64,000 nt of DNA from PALSA-894 sp963734185 (lineage in GTDB: Bacteria > Pseudomonadota > Alphaproteobacteria > Rhizobiales > Xanthobacteraceae), in assembly GCA_963734185.1 (NCBI GenBank), contig CAVTGA010000002.1, forward strand, positions 62,001-126,000, in the 5' to 3' direction. Numbering within the stretch: the first letter of the stretch is position 1; the number at the start of each line of letters is the position of its first letter. The notes below the pieces were generated by a model, which was not told where the DNA came from, made no database searches, and was given only the letters and a program-made list of their open reading frames with translations. Positions 32,969-44,593 of this stretch are shown one piece after another. Made by a program: the position numbers and the translations under genes.

Positions 32969-34135
32969 TCACCCGAACGTCTTGCGCGGGTCGAAAGCGT
33001 CGCGCACCGCCTCGCCGATGAAGATCAGGAGCGACAGCATGAAGGCGACGGTGAAGAAGCCCATCAGTCCGAGCCACGGCGCCTGGATGTTGGCCTTGCC
33101 CTGCGCCAGGAGTTCGCCGAGCGAAGGCGAGCCGGGCGGCAGTCCGAAACCGAGGAAGTCGAGCGCGGTCAGGGTCATCACCGAGGACGAGACGATGAAC
33201 GGCAGGAACGTCATGGTCGCCACCATGGCGTTGGGCAGCAGGTGGCGGAAGATGATGGTCGCGTTCGACACGCCGAGCGCGCGCGCCGCCTGGATGTACT
33301 CGAAATTGCGTCCGCGCAGGAATTCGGCGCGCACCAGGCCGACGAGCGAGACCCATGAAAACAGCAGCAGAATGCCGAGCAGCACGAAGAAGCTCGGCAC
33401 CAGCACCGAGGAGATGATCAGCAACAGATAGAGCGAAGGCACCGAGGTCCAGATCTCCATCACGCGCTGGAACAGCAGATCGGTCCAGCCGCCGAAATAT
33501 CCCTGCACCGCGCCGGCGGCGACGCCGATGATCGAGGAGATGATCGTCAAGGCAAGGCCGAACAGCACCGAGATGCGGAAGCCGTAGATCAGGCGCGCGA
33601 CCACGTCGCGGCCCTGGTCGTCGGTACCGAGCCAGTTCCACTCGAGATCGGCGCAGGTCTTGCCGCCGCGCTTCTCGGCCGCCGGGCGGCATTGCTCCTC
33701 GGTCAGGGCCCAGGTCGGTTTCGAGGGCGCCGGCGTTGGCAGGTTGAGATTGTGCGTCCCGTAGGAATAGCGGATCAGCGGCCAGTACACCGTGCCACCC
33801 TTCTCGGCGATCAGCTTCTGCAGATAGGGATCGCGGTAGTCCGCCGCGGTCTCGAATTCGCCGCCGAACGCGGTCTCGGGGTAGGTGACGAAGACCGGAT
33901 AGAAGCTCTGGCCTTCGAGCCGGATGTAGAACGGCTTGTCGTTGGCGATGAACTCGGCGAACAGGGTCAGCGTGAAGACGACCAGGAAGATCCAGAACGC
34001 CACATAGCCACGACGGTTGGCCTTGAAATTCTGCCAGCGCCGCTGATTGATCGGCGACAGGAACGCACCGCGGCGCGGCGCCGCCAGGTTGCCGGATCGT
34101 TCGATCGCCGCGGTCGAGGCGGTCCGGTCGTCCAC
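32969..34135 (-). CDS. yejE: Peptide ABC transporter permease YejE-like
   Basis: 388 residues. An OppC-type N-terminal segment ('WQNFKANRRGYVAFWIFLVV') is followed by a long extracytoplasmic insertion and then the BPD permease domain with 'LGTDDQGRDVVARLIYGFRI' and the EAA loop 'YIQAARALGVSNATIIFRHL'. It is the inner-membrane half-channel paired with YejB, whose stop lies 1 bp upstream of this start. Confidence 0.95.
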   Translation of the reverse strand: MDDRTASTAAIERSGNLAAPRRGAFLSPINQRRWQNFKANRRGYVAFWIFLVVFTLTLFAEFIANDKPFYIRLEGQSFYPVFVTYPETAFGGEFETAADYRDPYLQKLIAEKGGTVYWPLIRYSYGTHNLNLPTPAPSKPTWALTEEQCRPAAEKRGGKTCADLEWNWLGTDDQGRDVVARLIYGFRISVLFGLALTIISSIIGVAAGAVQGYFGGWTDLLFQRVMEIWTSVPSLYLLLIISSVLVPSFFVLLGILLLFSWVSLVGLVRAEFLRGRNFEYIQAARALGVSNATIIFRHLLPNAMVATMTFLPFIVSSSVMTLTALDFLGFGLPPGSPSLGELLAQGKANIQAPWLGLMGFFTVAFMLSLLIFIGEAVRDAFDPRKTFG

Positions 34136-34136
34136 C

Positions 34137-35252
34137 TCAGACCTCCCGGGTCTCGAAGTCGATGCGTGGGTCGACCCAGGTATAGGTGAGGTCGGAGATC
34201 AGGTTGATGACCAGCCCGACGAGGGCGAAGATATAGAGCGTCGCGAACACCACCGGATAGTCGCGGTTGAGCACGCTCTCGAAACCGAGCAGGCCAAGGC
34301 CGTCGAGCGAGAAGATGGTCTCGATCAGCAGCGAGCCGGTGAAGAAGGCATGCACGAACGCGCCGGGAAAGCCGGCGATCACGATCAGCATCGCGTTGCG
34401 GAAGATGTGGCCGTAGAGCACTTGGCGATCCGCGCAGCCTTTCGCGCGGGCGGTGAGCACATACTGCTTCCTCACCTCATCGAGGAATGAGTTCTTGGTC
34501 AGCAGAGTCATCGTGGCGAAAGCGCCGAGCACCATCGAGATGAGCGGCAGCGCCAAGTGCCAGAGATAGTCGAGGATCTTCTGCCACCACGGCAACTGAC
34601 CCCAATTGTCGGAGGTCAGGCCGCGCAACGGGAACAGATCGAGGAACGAGCCGCCGGCAAACAGGATGATGAGCAGGATCGCGAACAGGAAGCCGGGGAT
34701 GGCATAGCCGACGATAATGATGCTCGACGTCCACACGTCGAAGCGCGAGCCGTCACTGATCGCCTTGCGCACGCCGAGCGGGATCGAGATCAGATAGGTG
34801 AAGAGCGTGATCCAGATGCCGAGCGAGATCGAGACCGGCAGCTTTTCCTTGATGAGCTGAATCACGGTCACGTCGCGGAAGTAGCTCTTGCCGAAATCGA
34901 AGGTGAGATAGTTCTTGAGCATCAGCAAGAAGCGCTCGTGGGCCGGCTTGTCGAAACCGAACTGCTTTTCCAGGCTCTTGATGAACTCGGGATCGAGACC
35001 CTGCGCACCGCGATATTTCGACGTGGTGGCGTCGATCTGCGAGGCGCTTTGCACCGCGCCGCGCGCGCCGAAGTCGCCGCTCTGCGAGCCGGAGATGCGC
35101 GAGGTCGCGCCCGTGTCCGAGCCGGTCAACTGCGCGATCACGCGTTCGACCGGACCGCCCGGCGCGAACTGCACCACCACGAACGACACCAGCATGATGC
35201 CGAGCAACGTCGGGATCATGAACAGGATTCGGCGGATGATGTAAGCGGTCAT
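34137..35252 (-). CDS. yejB: Peptide ABC transporter permease YejB-like
   Basis: 371 residues, OppB-type: the N terminus 'AYIIRRILFMIPTLLGIMLV' is the conserved first helix, a periplasmic loop of ~100 residues is longer than in Opp (as in YejB), and 'VRKQYVLTARAKGCADRQVL' is the EAA cytoplasmic loop. It forms the translocation pore with YejE. It follows the YejA gene by 44 bp. Confidence 0.95.
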   Translation of the reverse strand: MTAYIIRRILFMIPTLLGIMLVSFVVVQFAPGGPVERVIAQLTGSDTGATSRISGSQSGDFGARGAVQSASQIDATTSKYRGAQGLDPEFIKSLEKQFGFDKPAHERFLLMLKNYLTFDFGKSYFRDVTVIQLIKEKLPVSISLGIWITLFTYLISIPLGVRKAISDGSRFDVWTSSIIIVGYAIPGFLFAILLIILFAGGSFLDLFPLRGLTSDNWGQLPWWQKILDYLWHLALPLISMVLGAFATMTLLTKNSFLDEVRKQYVLTARAKGCADRQVLYGHIFRNAMLIVIAGFPGAFVHAFFTGSLLIETIFSLDGLGLLGFESVLNRDYPVVFATLYIFALVGLVINLISDLTYTWVDPRIDFETREV

Positions 35253-35296
35253 GGCTTTATCTTGTCATCCCGCGATCGACGCGCCGGAGCGACGGT

Positions 35297-37146
35297 CTAT
35301 CCTCTCCGCTCGAGCTTGGCCGCCTTCTCGCGGTCGTGCCACCACGTCTCGATCACGCCGCGCGCGTAGCGCGGTTTGACCGCCGGCCGGCCGAACACGT
35401 CCCAGTAGGCGATCCAGTGCGAGGCCTTGTTCCAGTGCGGAACCCAATAGCGGCCAGCGCGGATCACGCGGTCGAGCGCGCGGCAGGCGGTGGTAAGCGC
35501 GCCCCGTGTCTCGGCCGCGATGATCTTCTCGATCAGCGCATCGACCACCGGGTCGGCGATGCCGGCGAGATTATACGAGCCCTTGAGGCCGGCCGCCCGT
35601 GACGAGAAGAAGGAACGCAGTGAATCCCCGGGCGTCAGGGAGAAGGAGAAGCGCTGCACCGTGATGTCGAAATCGAAGTCGTTGCGGCGGCTCTGCATCT
35701 GCGCCGGGTCGACGATGCGCAGGTTGGCCTCGACGCCGATGGTGGCGAGATTCTTGATGAACGGCATGTGATGGGGCTGGAACGTCGGCTCCTCGATCAG
35801 GAACTCGATCGAGATCGACTCGCCCTTGGCATTGATGCGCTTGCCGTCCTTGATGACGTATCCCGCCTCCTGCAGCAGCAGCGCGGCCTTGCGCAGTAGC
35901 GCGCGATCCTGCCCCGAGCCGTCCGACACCGGCGGCACGAACGGCTCGCCGAAAACTTCTTCCGGCACCTTGCCGCGATAGGGCTCGAGCAGCGCGACCT
36001 CGTCCGGGCCCGGCTTGCCGCTCGCCATCATGGGCGAGTTCTGGAACACCGAATGGGTCCGGTCGTAGGAGCCGTACATGATGTTCTTGTTGGTCCATTC
36101 GAAATCGAAGGCATAGACCAGCGCTTCGCGTAAGCGGCGGTCCTTGAACTTGTCGCGCCGCGTGTTGAAGAACCAGCCCTGCCCCCCCGACGGCGTCTCG
36201 TCGCGCAGCACCTCGCGCTTGACGCGCCCGTCCTTGATCGCCGGAAAGTCGTAGCGTGTCGCCCAAATGCGCGAGGTGAACTCCTCACGGAACAGGTAGT
36301 TCTTGGCGGTAAATCCCTCGAATGCCACGTCGCGGTCGCGGTAGTACTCGTAGCGCAGCGTGTCGAAATTGTTCTGCCCGCGCGACACCGGCAGCTCTGC
36401 GCCCCACCAGTCCTTGACCCGATCGAACTCGATGTAGCGGCCGGGCTCGAAACGGCCGACACGATAGGCGCCGCTGCCGAGCGGGATGTCGAGAGTCGAT
36501 TCCTCGAACGACTTCGTCGTGTAGTAGGCACGCGAGAAGATCGGCAGGCTGGCGACGAACAGCGGCACGTCGCGCGCCCGGTTGGGCGCGAAACGCACCA
36601 CCACGGTCGCGTCGTCGGCCGCCTCCGCACCGGCGAACTCGCGGGTCGACTGCTGAATGATCGGGTGTCCCTTCTCCTTCAGCAGGTTGAGCGAGAAGGC
36701 GACGTCATGTGCGGTGAGCTTGGTGCCGTCGTGAAAGCGCGCCTCGGGGCGCAGCAGATAGCGATGGGTCAGCCCGTCGGCCGAGATCCGCACGGCGCGC
36801 GCCGCGAGCCCGTATAGGCTGTCCGGCTCGTCGGCAGCCGACGTCATCAGGGTGGCGAAGGTGTACTGCATGCCCTGCGCCGCGTCGCCGCGCAGGATGT
36901 AGCTGTTGAGCGAGTTGAAGGTGAGGAAGTTCTGATTGAACTGGCGCAGCGGCCCGATCTGCGAGAACAGTCCGCCTTTCGGCGCGTTCGGATCGACGTA
37001 TTCGAAGTGTTGGAAGCCGGGCGGATACTTCAGATCGCCGAAGGACGAAATGCCGTGAACCTCACGTTCCTCGCCCGCGGCCGGCCCGCTCGGTCCGGCC
37101 GCTGCGAACGCACCGGCGCCGATCAACGCGTCGCGGCGCGTGACCT

Positions 37147-37150
<4 letters not shown>
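35297..37150 (-). CDS. Peptide ABC transporter substrate-binding protein, YejA-type (second)
   Basis: 617 residues from GTG 37150, overlapping the previous gene's TGA (GTGA). The start 'KVTRRDALIGAGAFAAAG' carries twin Arg before a short hydrophobic stretch, so Tat export is possible. Family-5 solute-binding fold: 'HGISSFGDLKYPPGFQHFEY' and 'LRPEARFHDGTKLTAHDVAF'. Clearly paralogous to the protein encoded just upstream. It presumably delivers peptides to YejB/YejE in the periplasm. Confidence 0.93.
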
Positions 37151-39021
<1,871 letters not shown>

Positions 39022-39187
39022 GCAAACCCTCCGGGATCGCGAACGTTCGCGGGTATTTATGTCGGATTTCCGGTACGTCGCCAGTCGCAAGTCGTCACGG
39101 TCGCGTTATTGGCCGGCACGGCGGCGGACCAAACGTCGCAGCGGCGCAAGGCGGATGTGACGCTACGTGCGGGAAGCGCCGTCCAAA

Positions 39188-39757
39188 TCACTGCGTCTTG
39201 CTACCGGCCGGCGCCTCGGCCGCCTTGGGCAGCGGCGCCGGATTGTCGGAGCGCGCGTTGAGAAAGGCGATGAGGTCGGCCCGCTCGCTGCCGCGCGGCA
39301 CGCCGGCGAAGCTCATGGTCGTCCCGGGGACCATGGCCTTCGGATTGATCAGGTAGGTGTTGAGTTCCTCGATGGTCCAGTTGCCGCCCTTGGCCTTCAT
39401 GGCCGCCGAATAGTTGAAGCCAGGCACCGACGCCCTGGCGCGACCGACGACGCCCCACAGGTTGGGGCCGACGCGGTTCGGCTCGCCCTTGGCGAAGGTG
39501 TGGCAGGCGGCGCACTTCTTGGCCGCGTTTTCGCCGCGTTCGACGGTAGCGGCCGCGAGCAGCTTCTCGATCGGCTCGTCCGGCGTCGCGGCGGCGGTCT
39601 GCGGCCCGGCTTTGTGTTCCTGGACCACGACCTCGTAACCCGGTTTCGCCGGCTTGGCCGGCGTGAACAGCGCATTGGCGCCGATATTGAGCGAGAGCAG
39701 GCACATGCAGGTGAACAGCAGTGCGCCGAGGATCTTGTTGATTTCGTAGGAGTCCAT
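39188..39757 (-). CDS. Membrane-anchored c-type cytochrome (CycM-like)
   Basis: 189 residues from ATG 39757. 'DSYEINKILGALLFTCMCLL' is an uncleaved N-terminal anchor. After a Pro/Ala-rich linker the cytochrome c domain has one haem site 'KKCAACHTFAKGEPNRVGPN' and distal Met in 'NPKAMVPGTTMSFAG'. This is the architecture of CycM/cytochrome c552, which passes electrons from bc1 to the aa3-type oxidase at the periplasmic face. It is divergent from kdsB. Confidence 0.93.
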   Translation of the reverse strand: MDSYEINKILGALLFTCMCLLSLNIGANALFTPAKPAKPGYEVVVQEHKAGPQTAAATPDEPIEKLLAAATVERGENAAKKCAACHTFAKGEPNRVGPNLWGVVGRARASVPGFNYSAAMKAKGGNWTIEELNTYLINPKAMVPGTTMSFAGVPRGSERADLIAFLNARSDNPAPLPKAAEAPAGSKTQ

Positions 39758-39909
39758 TGCGGATCGGCTCCGAGGCGGAAATACGAGCGGAATCGAGGCT
39801 GCGCGGTCGCGGACACTTAGCCGGTTTGCCTCGGGCCTGGCAACCCGTATAAGCACGGCGGAATTGCCGCCTCAGTGTTTGCAGTACGGACCTATCCTGC
39901 TGATCCATC

Positions 39910-40650
39910 ATGGCTTCCGGCGACGTGCTGATCCTGATCCCGGCCCGCATGGCTTCCACCCGCCTGCCGGGCAAGCCGCTCGCCGACATCGGCGGCGTGC
40001 CGATGATCGTGCGCGTCATGCGACGGGCGCAGGAAGCCGCCGTCGGGCCGGTGGTGGTCGCGACCGACTCCACCGAGATCGCGGCCGCGGTCAATGGCGC
40101 CGGAGGCCAGGCGACGATGACCCGCAGCGACCACGTGTCCGGCTCCGATCGCATCTACGAGGCGCTCGGGCACGTCGATCCGGAGGGCCGCTTTGCGGTG
40201 GTCGTCAACGTGCAAGGCGACTTTCCGACCCTCGTCCCCTCGGATATCCGCGCCGCCCTCGGCCCGCTCGACGACCCGGACGTCGACATCGCGACGCTGG
40301 CGATACCGATCCATGAAGCCTCCGAGCGCACCGACCCCAACGTCGTCAAGGCGATCGGCTCGACCGTTGCGCCAGGTCGCCTGCGGGCGCTCTATTTCAC
40401 CCGCGCAACGGCGCCAAGCGGCGAAGGACCGCTCTACCACCACATCGGCATCTACGCGTATCGCCGGGCGGCGCTCGCGCGCTTCGTGCAATTGCCGCCC
40501 TCGCCGCTCGAACGGCGCGAGCGGCTCGAGCAGCTGCGCGCGCTCGAAGCCGGCATGCGCATCGACGTTGCCGTCGTCGACACCGTCCTGTTCGGAGTCG
40601 ACACCCTCGAGCACCTTGCGCGGGCGCGCGCGATGCTGGCAGGGCGTTGA
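39910..40650 (+). CDS. kdsB: 3-deoxy-manno-octulosonate cytidylyltransferase
   Basis: 246 residues, the usual length. 'LILIPARMASTRLPGKPLAD' is the CMP-KDO synthetase nucleotide-binding start, followed by 'VVVATDSTEIAAAVNGAGGQ', 'RSDHVSGSDRIYEAL' and 'VVVNVQGDFPTLVP'. It activates KDO with CTP for lipopolysaccharide inner-core synthesis in the cytosol. pheA follows closely. Confidence 0.96.
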   Translation: MASGDVLILIPARMASTRLPGKPLADIGGVPMIVRVMRRAQEAAVGPVVVATDSTEIAAAVNGAGGQATMTRSDHVSGSDRIYEALGHVDPEGRFAVVVNVQGDFPTLVPSDIRAALGPLDDPDVDIATLAIPIHEASERTDPNVVKAIGSTVAPGRLRALYFTRATAPSGEGPLYHHIGIYAYRRAALARFVQLPPSPLERRERLEQLRALEAGMRIDVAVVDTVLFGVDTLEHLARARAMLAGR

Positions 40651-40682
40651 CTGAGGGTTTCATCACGCATAGCGGGTTGTTC

Positions 40683-41543
40683 ATGAGCAAAGCCAAGAAG
40701 ATCGTGTTCCAGGGCGAGCGGGGTGCAAATTCGCATATTGCCTGCCTCGCGGTGCATTCGGACTATGAGCCGGTCGCATGCGCGACCTTCGAGGACGCGC
40801 TGGCGGCGCTGTCCGGCGGCGAGGCCGATCTCGGAATGATCCCGATCGACAACTCGATCGCCGGCCGCGTCGCCGACATCCACCACCTGCTGCCGCACGC
40901 CAACCTGCACATCGTCGGCGAATACTTCCTGCCGATCCACTTTCAATTGATGGCGCCGAAGGGGGCGAGCCTCGCGACGATCAAATTCGTGGAAAGCCAC
41001 ATCCACGCCCTCGGGCAGTGCCGGCGCTTCATCGGCAAGCACGGGTACAAGGCGGTGATCGCAGCCGACACCGCGGGCGCGGCGCGCCACATCGCGGAAT
41101 CCGGCGACGTCACGCGCGGCGCGCTGGCGCCGCGGCTTGCCGCCGACATCTACGGCCTGGAGGTGCTGGCCGACAACGTGGAGGACGAGGCGCACAACAC
41201 GACGCGCTTCATCATCCTGTCGCGCGACGAGCAGTGGGCGCCGAAAGGCAGCGGCCCTACGGTGACGACGTTCATCTTCCGGGTGCGCAATGTGCCGGCC
41301 GCGCTGTACAAGGCGATGGGCGGCTTCGCCACCAACAACGTCAACATGACCAAGCTCGAGAGCTATATGCTGGAGGGCAATTTCTTCGCCACCATGTTCT
41401 ATGCCGACGTGGAAGGGCACCCCGAGGATCGCGGGCTGGCCTTCGCGCTCGACGAGCTGAAATTCTTCTCGCGCGAATTCAAGATTCTCGGCGTCTACCC
41501 GGCGCACCGGTTCCGCTCGAGCTTCAAGGAAGAGAAGGATTAG
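40683..41543 (+). CDS. pheA: Prephenate dehydratase
   Basis: 286 residues from ATG 40683; a TTG at 40647 overlapping the kdsB stop is possible. Catalytic domain: 'KIVFQGERGANSHIACLAVH', 'GMIPIDNSIAGRVADIHHLL' and 'DEAHNTTRFIILSRDEQW' (the TRF motif). A C-terminal ACT domain with 'NNVNMTKLESYMLEGNFFAT' binds phenylalanine for feedback inhibition. It converts prephenate to phenylpyruvate. Monofunctional: no chorismate mutase domain. Confidence 0.96.
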   Translation: MSKAKKIVFQGERGANSHIACLAVHSDYEPVACATFEDALAALSGGEADLGMIPIDNSIAGRVADIHHLLPHANLHIVGEYFLPIHFQLMAPKGASLATIKFVESHIHALGQCRRFIGKHGYKAVIAADTAGAARHIAESGDVTRGALAPRLAADIYGLEVLADNVEDEAHNTTRFIILSRDEQWAPKGSGPTVTTFIFRVRNVPAALYKAMGGFATNNVNMTKLESYMLEGNFFATMFYADVEGHPEDRGLAFALDELKFFSREFKILGVYPAHRFRSSFKEEKD

Positions 41544-41616
41544 GCGGCGGCGCGGCGACGCTGGCCCTTACCCCTGTCCGCCTTGCAGGGAGAGGTCGAG
41601 AGGAGAGAGTCTTCGC

Positions 41617-43116
41617 TCAAATCGTCTGATTATACGCGCCGACCTCCGGGTGCGTGCGCAGCACCGCGTCGATCGCCTGGAACATCTCGCGCATGCGCGC
41701 CTCCGAGGCCGGGCTTTCGACCACGACCACCAATTCCGGCTTGTTCGACGAGGCGCGTACCAGCCCCCAGGTACCGTCTTCCACCGTCACGCGCACGCCA
41801 TTGACGGTGACGAGATCGCGGATCGGCTGACTGGCAACCTTCTCGCCCTTGGCCTGCGCCGCCTCGAAATGCTTCACCACCTGGTCGACCACGCCATACT
41901 TCACCTCGTCGGCGCAATGCGGCGACATGGTCGGCGAGCCCCAGGTCTTGGGCAGCGCGTTCTTCAGGTCGGACATCTTCTTGGTCGGATTGCGGTCGAG
42001 CATGTCGCAGACCGCGAGCGCGAAGATGAGGCCGTCGTCATAGCCGCGACCGAGCGGCTTGTTGAAGAAGAAGTGCCCGGACTTCTCGAAGCCCGCGACC
42101 GCCCCGATCTCGTTCACGCGGCGCTTCATGTAGGAATGGCCGGTCTTCCAGTAGTCGGTCTTGACGCCGTTCGCGATCAGCACCGGGTCGGTCATGAACA
42201 GGCCGGTCGACTTCACGTCGGTGACGAAGATCGCGCCGGGGTGATTGGCGGAGATGTCCCGCGCGAGCATGACGCCGACCTTGTCGGAGAAGATCTCGTC
42301 GCCGGTGTCGTCGACCACGCCGCAGCGGTCGCCGTCGCCGTCGAAGCCGAGCGCGACGTCGGCGCCGCTTGCCAGCACCGCGTCGCGCATGGCGTGCAGC
42401 ATCTTCATGTCTTCGGTGTTGGGATTGTAGCGCGGGAAGGTATGGTCGAGTTCGCAGTCGAGCGGCACCACCTCGCAGCCGACCGCTTCGAGCACGCGCG
42501 GCGCGAATGCGCCGGCGGTACCGTTGCCGCAGGCGCACACGACCTTCAATTTGCGCTTGAGCTGCGGCCGATTGGTCAGGTCCGCGATGTAGCGCGCGGG
42601 GAAGTTCTCGACGAAATGGTACGCGCCGCCCGAGCGCGCCGATGAGCGTGCGTTGAGCACGATGTCCTTGAGCCGTGCCATCTCGTCGGGACCGAAGGTG
42701 AGCGGGCGGTTCGCCCCCATCTTCACGCCGGTCCAGCCGTTGTCGTTGTGCGAGGCCGTGACCATCGCGACGCACGGCACGTCGAGATCGAACTGGGCGA
42801 AATAGGCCATCGGCGTGACCGCAAGGCCGATGTCGTGCACCTTGCAGCCGGCCGCCATCAGGCCGGTGACGAGCGCCATCTTGATCGAAGCCGAATAGCC
42901 GCGGAAATCATGGCCAGTGACGATCTCGGGCTTGACCCCGAGCGCGTGGATGAGCGTGCCGAGGCCGAGCCCCAGCGCCTGCATGCCCATCAGGTTGATT
43001 TCGCTTCCGAACAGCCAGCGCGCGTCATATTCGCGGAAGCCGGTCGGCTTCACCATCGGCTCGGATTCGAATGCGTAGGTGTTGGGAACGAGCGCGGGCT
43101 TCGGCTTGGGGAACAT
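41617..43116 (-). CDS. Phosphomannomutase/phosphoglucomutase
   Basis: 499 residues. Alpha-D-phosphohexomutase superfamily: active-site Ser in 'AMVTASHNDNGWTGVKMG', metal-binding loop 'ALGFDGDGDRCGVVDDTGDE', sugar-binding 'GAVAGFEKSGHFFFNKPLGR' and phosphate-binding 'WGLVRASSNKPELVVVVES'. It interconverts hexose 6- and 1-phosphates for GDP-mannose or glucan/LPS precursors. Convergent with pheA. ATG 43056 ('MVKPTGFREYD') is an alternative start. Confidence 0.93.
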   Translation of the reverse strand: MFPKPKPALVPNTYAFESEPMVKPTGFREYDARWLFGSEINLMGMQALGLGLGTLIHALGVKPEIVTGHDFRGYSASIKMALVTGLMAAGCKVHDIGLAVTPMAYFAQFDLDVPCVAMVTASHNDNGWTGVKMGANRPLTFGPDEMARLKDIVLNARSSARSGGAYHFVENFPARYIADLTNRPQLKRKLKVVCACGNGTAGAFAPRVLEAVGCEVVPLDCELDHTFPRYNPNTEDMKMLHAMRDAVLASGADVALGFDGDGDRCGVVDDTGDEIFSDKVGVMLARDISANHPGAIFVTDVKSTGLFMTDPVLIANGVKTDYWKTGHSYMKRRVNEIGAVAGFEKSGHFFFNKPLGRGYDDGLIFALAVCDMLDRNPTKKMSDLKNALPKTWGSPTMSPHCADEVKYGVVDQVVKHFEAAQAKGEKVASQPIRDLVTVNGVRVTVEDGTWGLVRASSNKPELVVVVESPASEARMREMFQAIDAVLRTHPEVGAYNQTI

Positions 43117-43277
43117 TCAGTCCTCGGATTGCTGGATGGTGGCAGAGCAATAGCCGCAAGGATCGTCCCGGAAAAGATGGCAAGGCGGCCACGGGCTCCG
43201 ACCCACCAAAACTCAGGTATTCTTTCCGTCGATTGGATTTGCGGATAATCTCAAACCGTTCATGAGGGAGGATCGAT

Positions 43278-43799
43278 ATGGCACTTCTACATTCGAGCTG
43301 GAAGCCCGTCTGCGACATGAAACGCATCATCCTGCACTGGACGGCCGGCGGGCACACCGCTTCCGAGGTGGACAAGCAGCACTATCACATCCTGATCGAG
43401 AGCGACGGCACCGTGGTGCGCGGCGACCACAGCATCAAGGACAACGTCCGTCCGACCGGCGACAACTACGCCGCCCATACGCTGCGCCTCAACACCAAGT
43501 CGATCGGCGTGAGCGTCTGCTGCATGGCCAATGCCGAAGAGTCCCCCTTCAAGCCAGGGCCCTTCCCCATGACCAAAATCCAGTGGCTCACGATGGCGGA
43601 AGTGGCGGCCGAGCTGGCGAAATTCTACGACATTCCAGTCAGCAAGCAGACCATCCTCGGACACGGGGAGGTGCAGCGTGTTCTCGACGTGATGCAGCGC
43701 GGCAAATGGGACCCGATGGTTCTTCCGTGGGACCGGAGCCTGACCAAAGCGCAGGTCGGCGATGCGTTCCGCGCCGAGGTGGCGCGCCACATGGAATGA
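43278..43799 (+). CDS. N-acetylmuramoyl-L-alanine amidase-like protein (Amidase_2 fold)
   Basis: 173 residues, GGGAGGATC upstream. Zinc-ligand candidates: His in 'KRIILHWTAGGHTASEV', His in 'KQHYHILIESDGTVVRGDHS' and His in 'TILGHGEVQRVL'; 'HTLRLNTKSIGVSVCCMAN' is the conserved strand of Amidase_2/T7-lysozyme-like domains. No signal peptide, so it resembles phage-type or cytosolic AmpD-like amidases. It would cleave the MurNAc-L-Ala bond. No phage genes surround it. Confidence 0.82.
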   Translation: MALLHSSWKPVCDMKRIILHWTAGGHTASEVDKQHYHILIESDGTVVRGDHSIKDNVRPTGDNYAAHTLRLNTKSIGVSVCCMANAEESPFKPGPFPMTKIQWLTMAEVAAELAKFYDIPVSKQTILGHGEVQRVLDVMQRGKWDPMVLPWDRSLTKAQVGDAFRAEVARHME

Positions 43800-43818
43800 G
43801 CCTCGCGGCGCCTGGTTG

Positions 43819-44337
43819 CTACTGTTCCATCACCAGCTTGCCGTTCGCCATCTCGAAGCGGCGCACGCGCGAAAGGAACGACATCCCAAGCAGGTTTTCC
43901 GAGAGCGCCTGGTCGGGAAGGACGAGCGCGCGGACGCCGTGAATGCGGATGCCGCCGACTTCAAGCGAAGCAAGCTCGACCGGCGCCGCGTGGACGACGC
44001 CGTTGGCGGTGGTGACCTTCGCGGCATAGTCACGCTGCATCGGATGGATGCCGAGACGCGCGGCGTCGCGCTGGCGCAGCGCCACCACGGTCGCGCCGGT
44101 GTCGACGATGAAGTCCATGCGCCGCCCGTCGACCGAGCCTTCCACCTGGAACTGGCCGCGCGCGTCGCCACGCACCACCACGGTACGGTGGTTGGCGGGT
44201 GCGGGCTGTTGGGTCGCGGCCCGCGCCGCATCCGGCCTCGTCTGCGCCGCCGGCGTCTCGCCGACGTGAGCCATGAAACGCGGCATCACGCCGGCGATGA
44301 CGAGGGCCGCAACCGCGAACAGGATGATGCTGCGCAT
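43819..44337 (-). CDS. Clan AA (retropepsin-like) aspartic protease, TIGR02281-type
   Basis: 172 residues with one N-terminal hydrophobic segment ('RSIILFAVAALVIAGVMPRF') and a periplasmic retropepsin-like domain. The active-site Asp lies in 'MDFIVDTGATVVALRQRDAA', and 'ENLLGMSFLSRVRRFEMANG' is the closing strand of the fold. Family members are single-lobe, presumably dimeric, aspartic proteases of unknown substrate widespread in Rhizobiales. Convergent with the amidase gene. Confidence 0.9.
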   Translation of the reverse strand: MRSIILFAVAALVIAGVMPRFMAHVGETPAAQTRPDAARAATQQPAPANHRTVVVRGDARGQFQVEGSVDGRRMDFIVDTGATVVALRQRDAARLGIHPMQRDYAAKVTTANGVVHAAPVELASLEVGGIRIHGVRALVLPDQALSENLLGMSFLSRVRRFEMANGKLVMEQ

Positions 44338-44479
44338 GGATGATCCGCAAAGCGTGAGAGTCCGGCGTAATCCAACACAGGAGGCGGTAGCGGCTCGCTA
44401 ACGCCGACGCCCGACGCCGCGCTTTCCGTGGCGCTGGTGAAGAAAGCGTTGAAGGGAACGGACGATTTTGACCGATAGA

Positions 44480-44525
44480 GCATGATCCCGAAAAGTGGAT
44501 ACCGGTTTTCGGAAAAAGATCATGC
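44480..44525. repeat. GCATGATC palindromic repeat, copy 3
   Basis: GCATGATCCCGAAAAG-TGGATACCGG-TTTTCGGAAAAAGATCATGC. It lies downstream of upp (minus strand), next to a second palindrome at 44538, and upstream of the protease gene. Confidence 0.85.
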
Positions 44526-44537
44526 TCCGCCAAAGAC

Positions 44538-44580
44538 CTAGAGCGGGATGATGATTCGAAGAAAAATCATCCCGCTCTAG
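44538..44580. repeat. CTAGAGCGGGATGAT palindrome, terminator-like
   Basis: CTAGAGCGGGATGATGATT-CGAAG-AAAAATCATCCCGCTCTAG forms a near-perfect 18-bp stem and lies 13 bp after the upp stop (minus strand). A dispersed Rhizobiales palindrome; here it probably ends the URC/upp transcript. Confidence 0.8.
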
Positions 44581-44593
44581 CGGCCGCGGCGCC

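Noticed and set aside
43278..43799. Phage endolysin indicating a prophage remnant
   Set aside because: The amidase stands alone among housekeeping genes with no holin, spanin or other phage genes, so a host amidase is equally likely.
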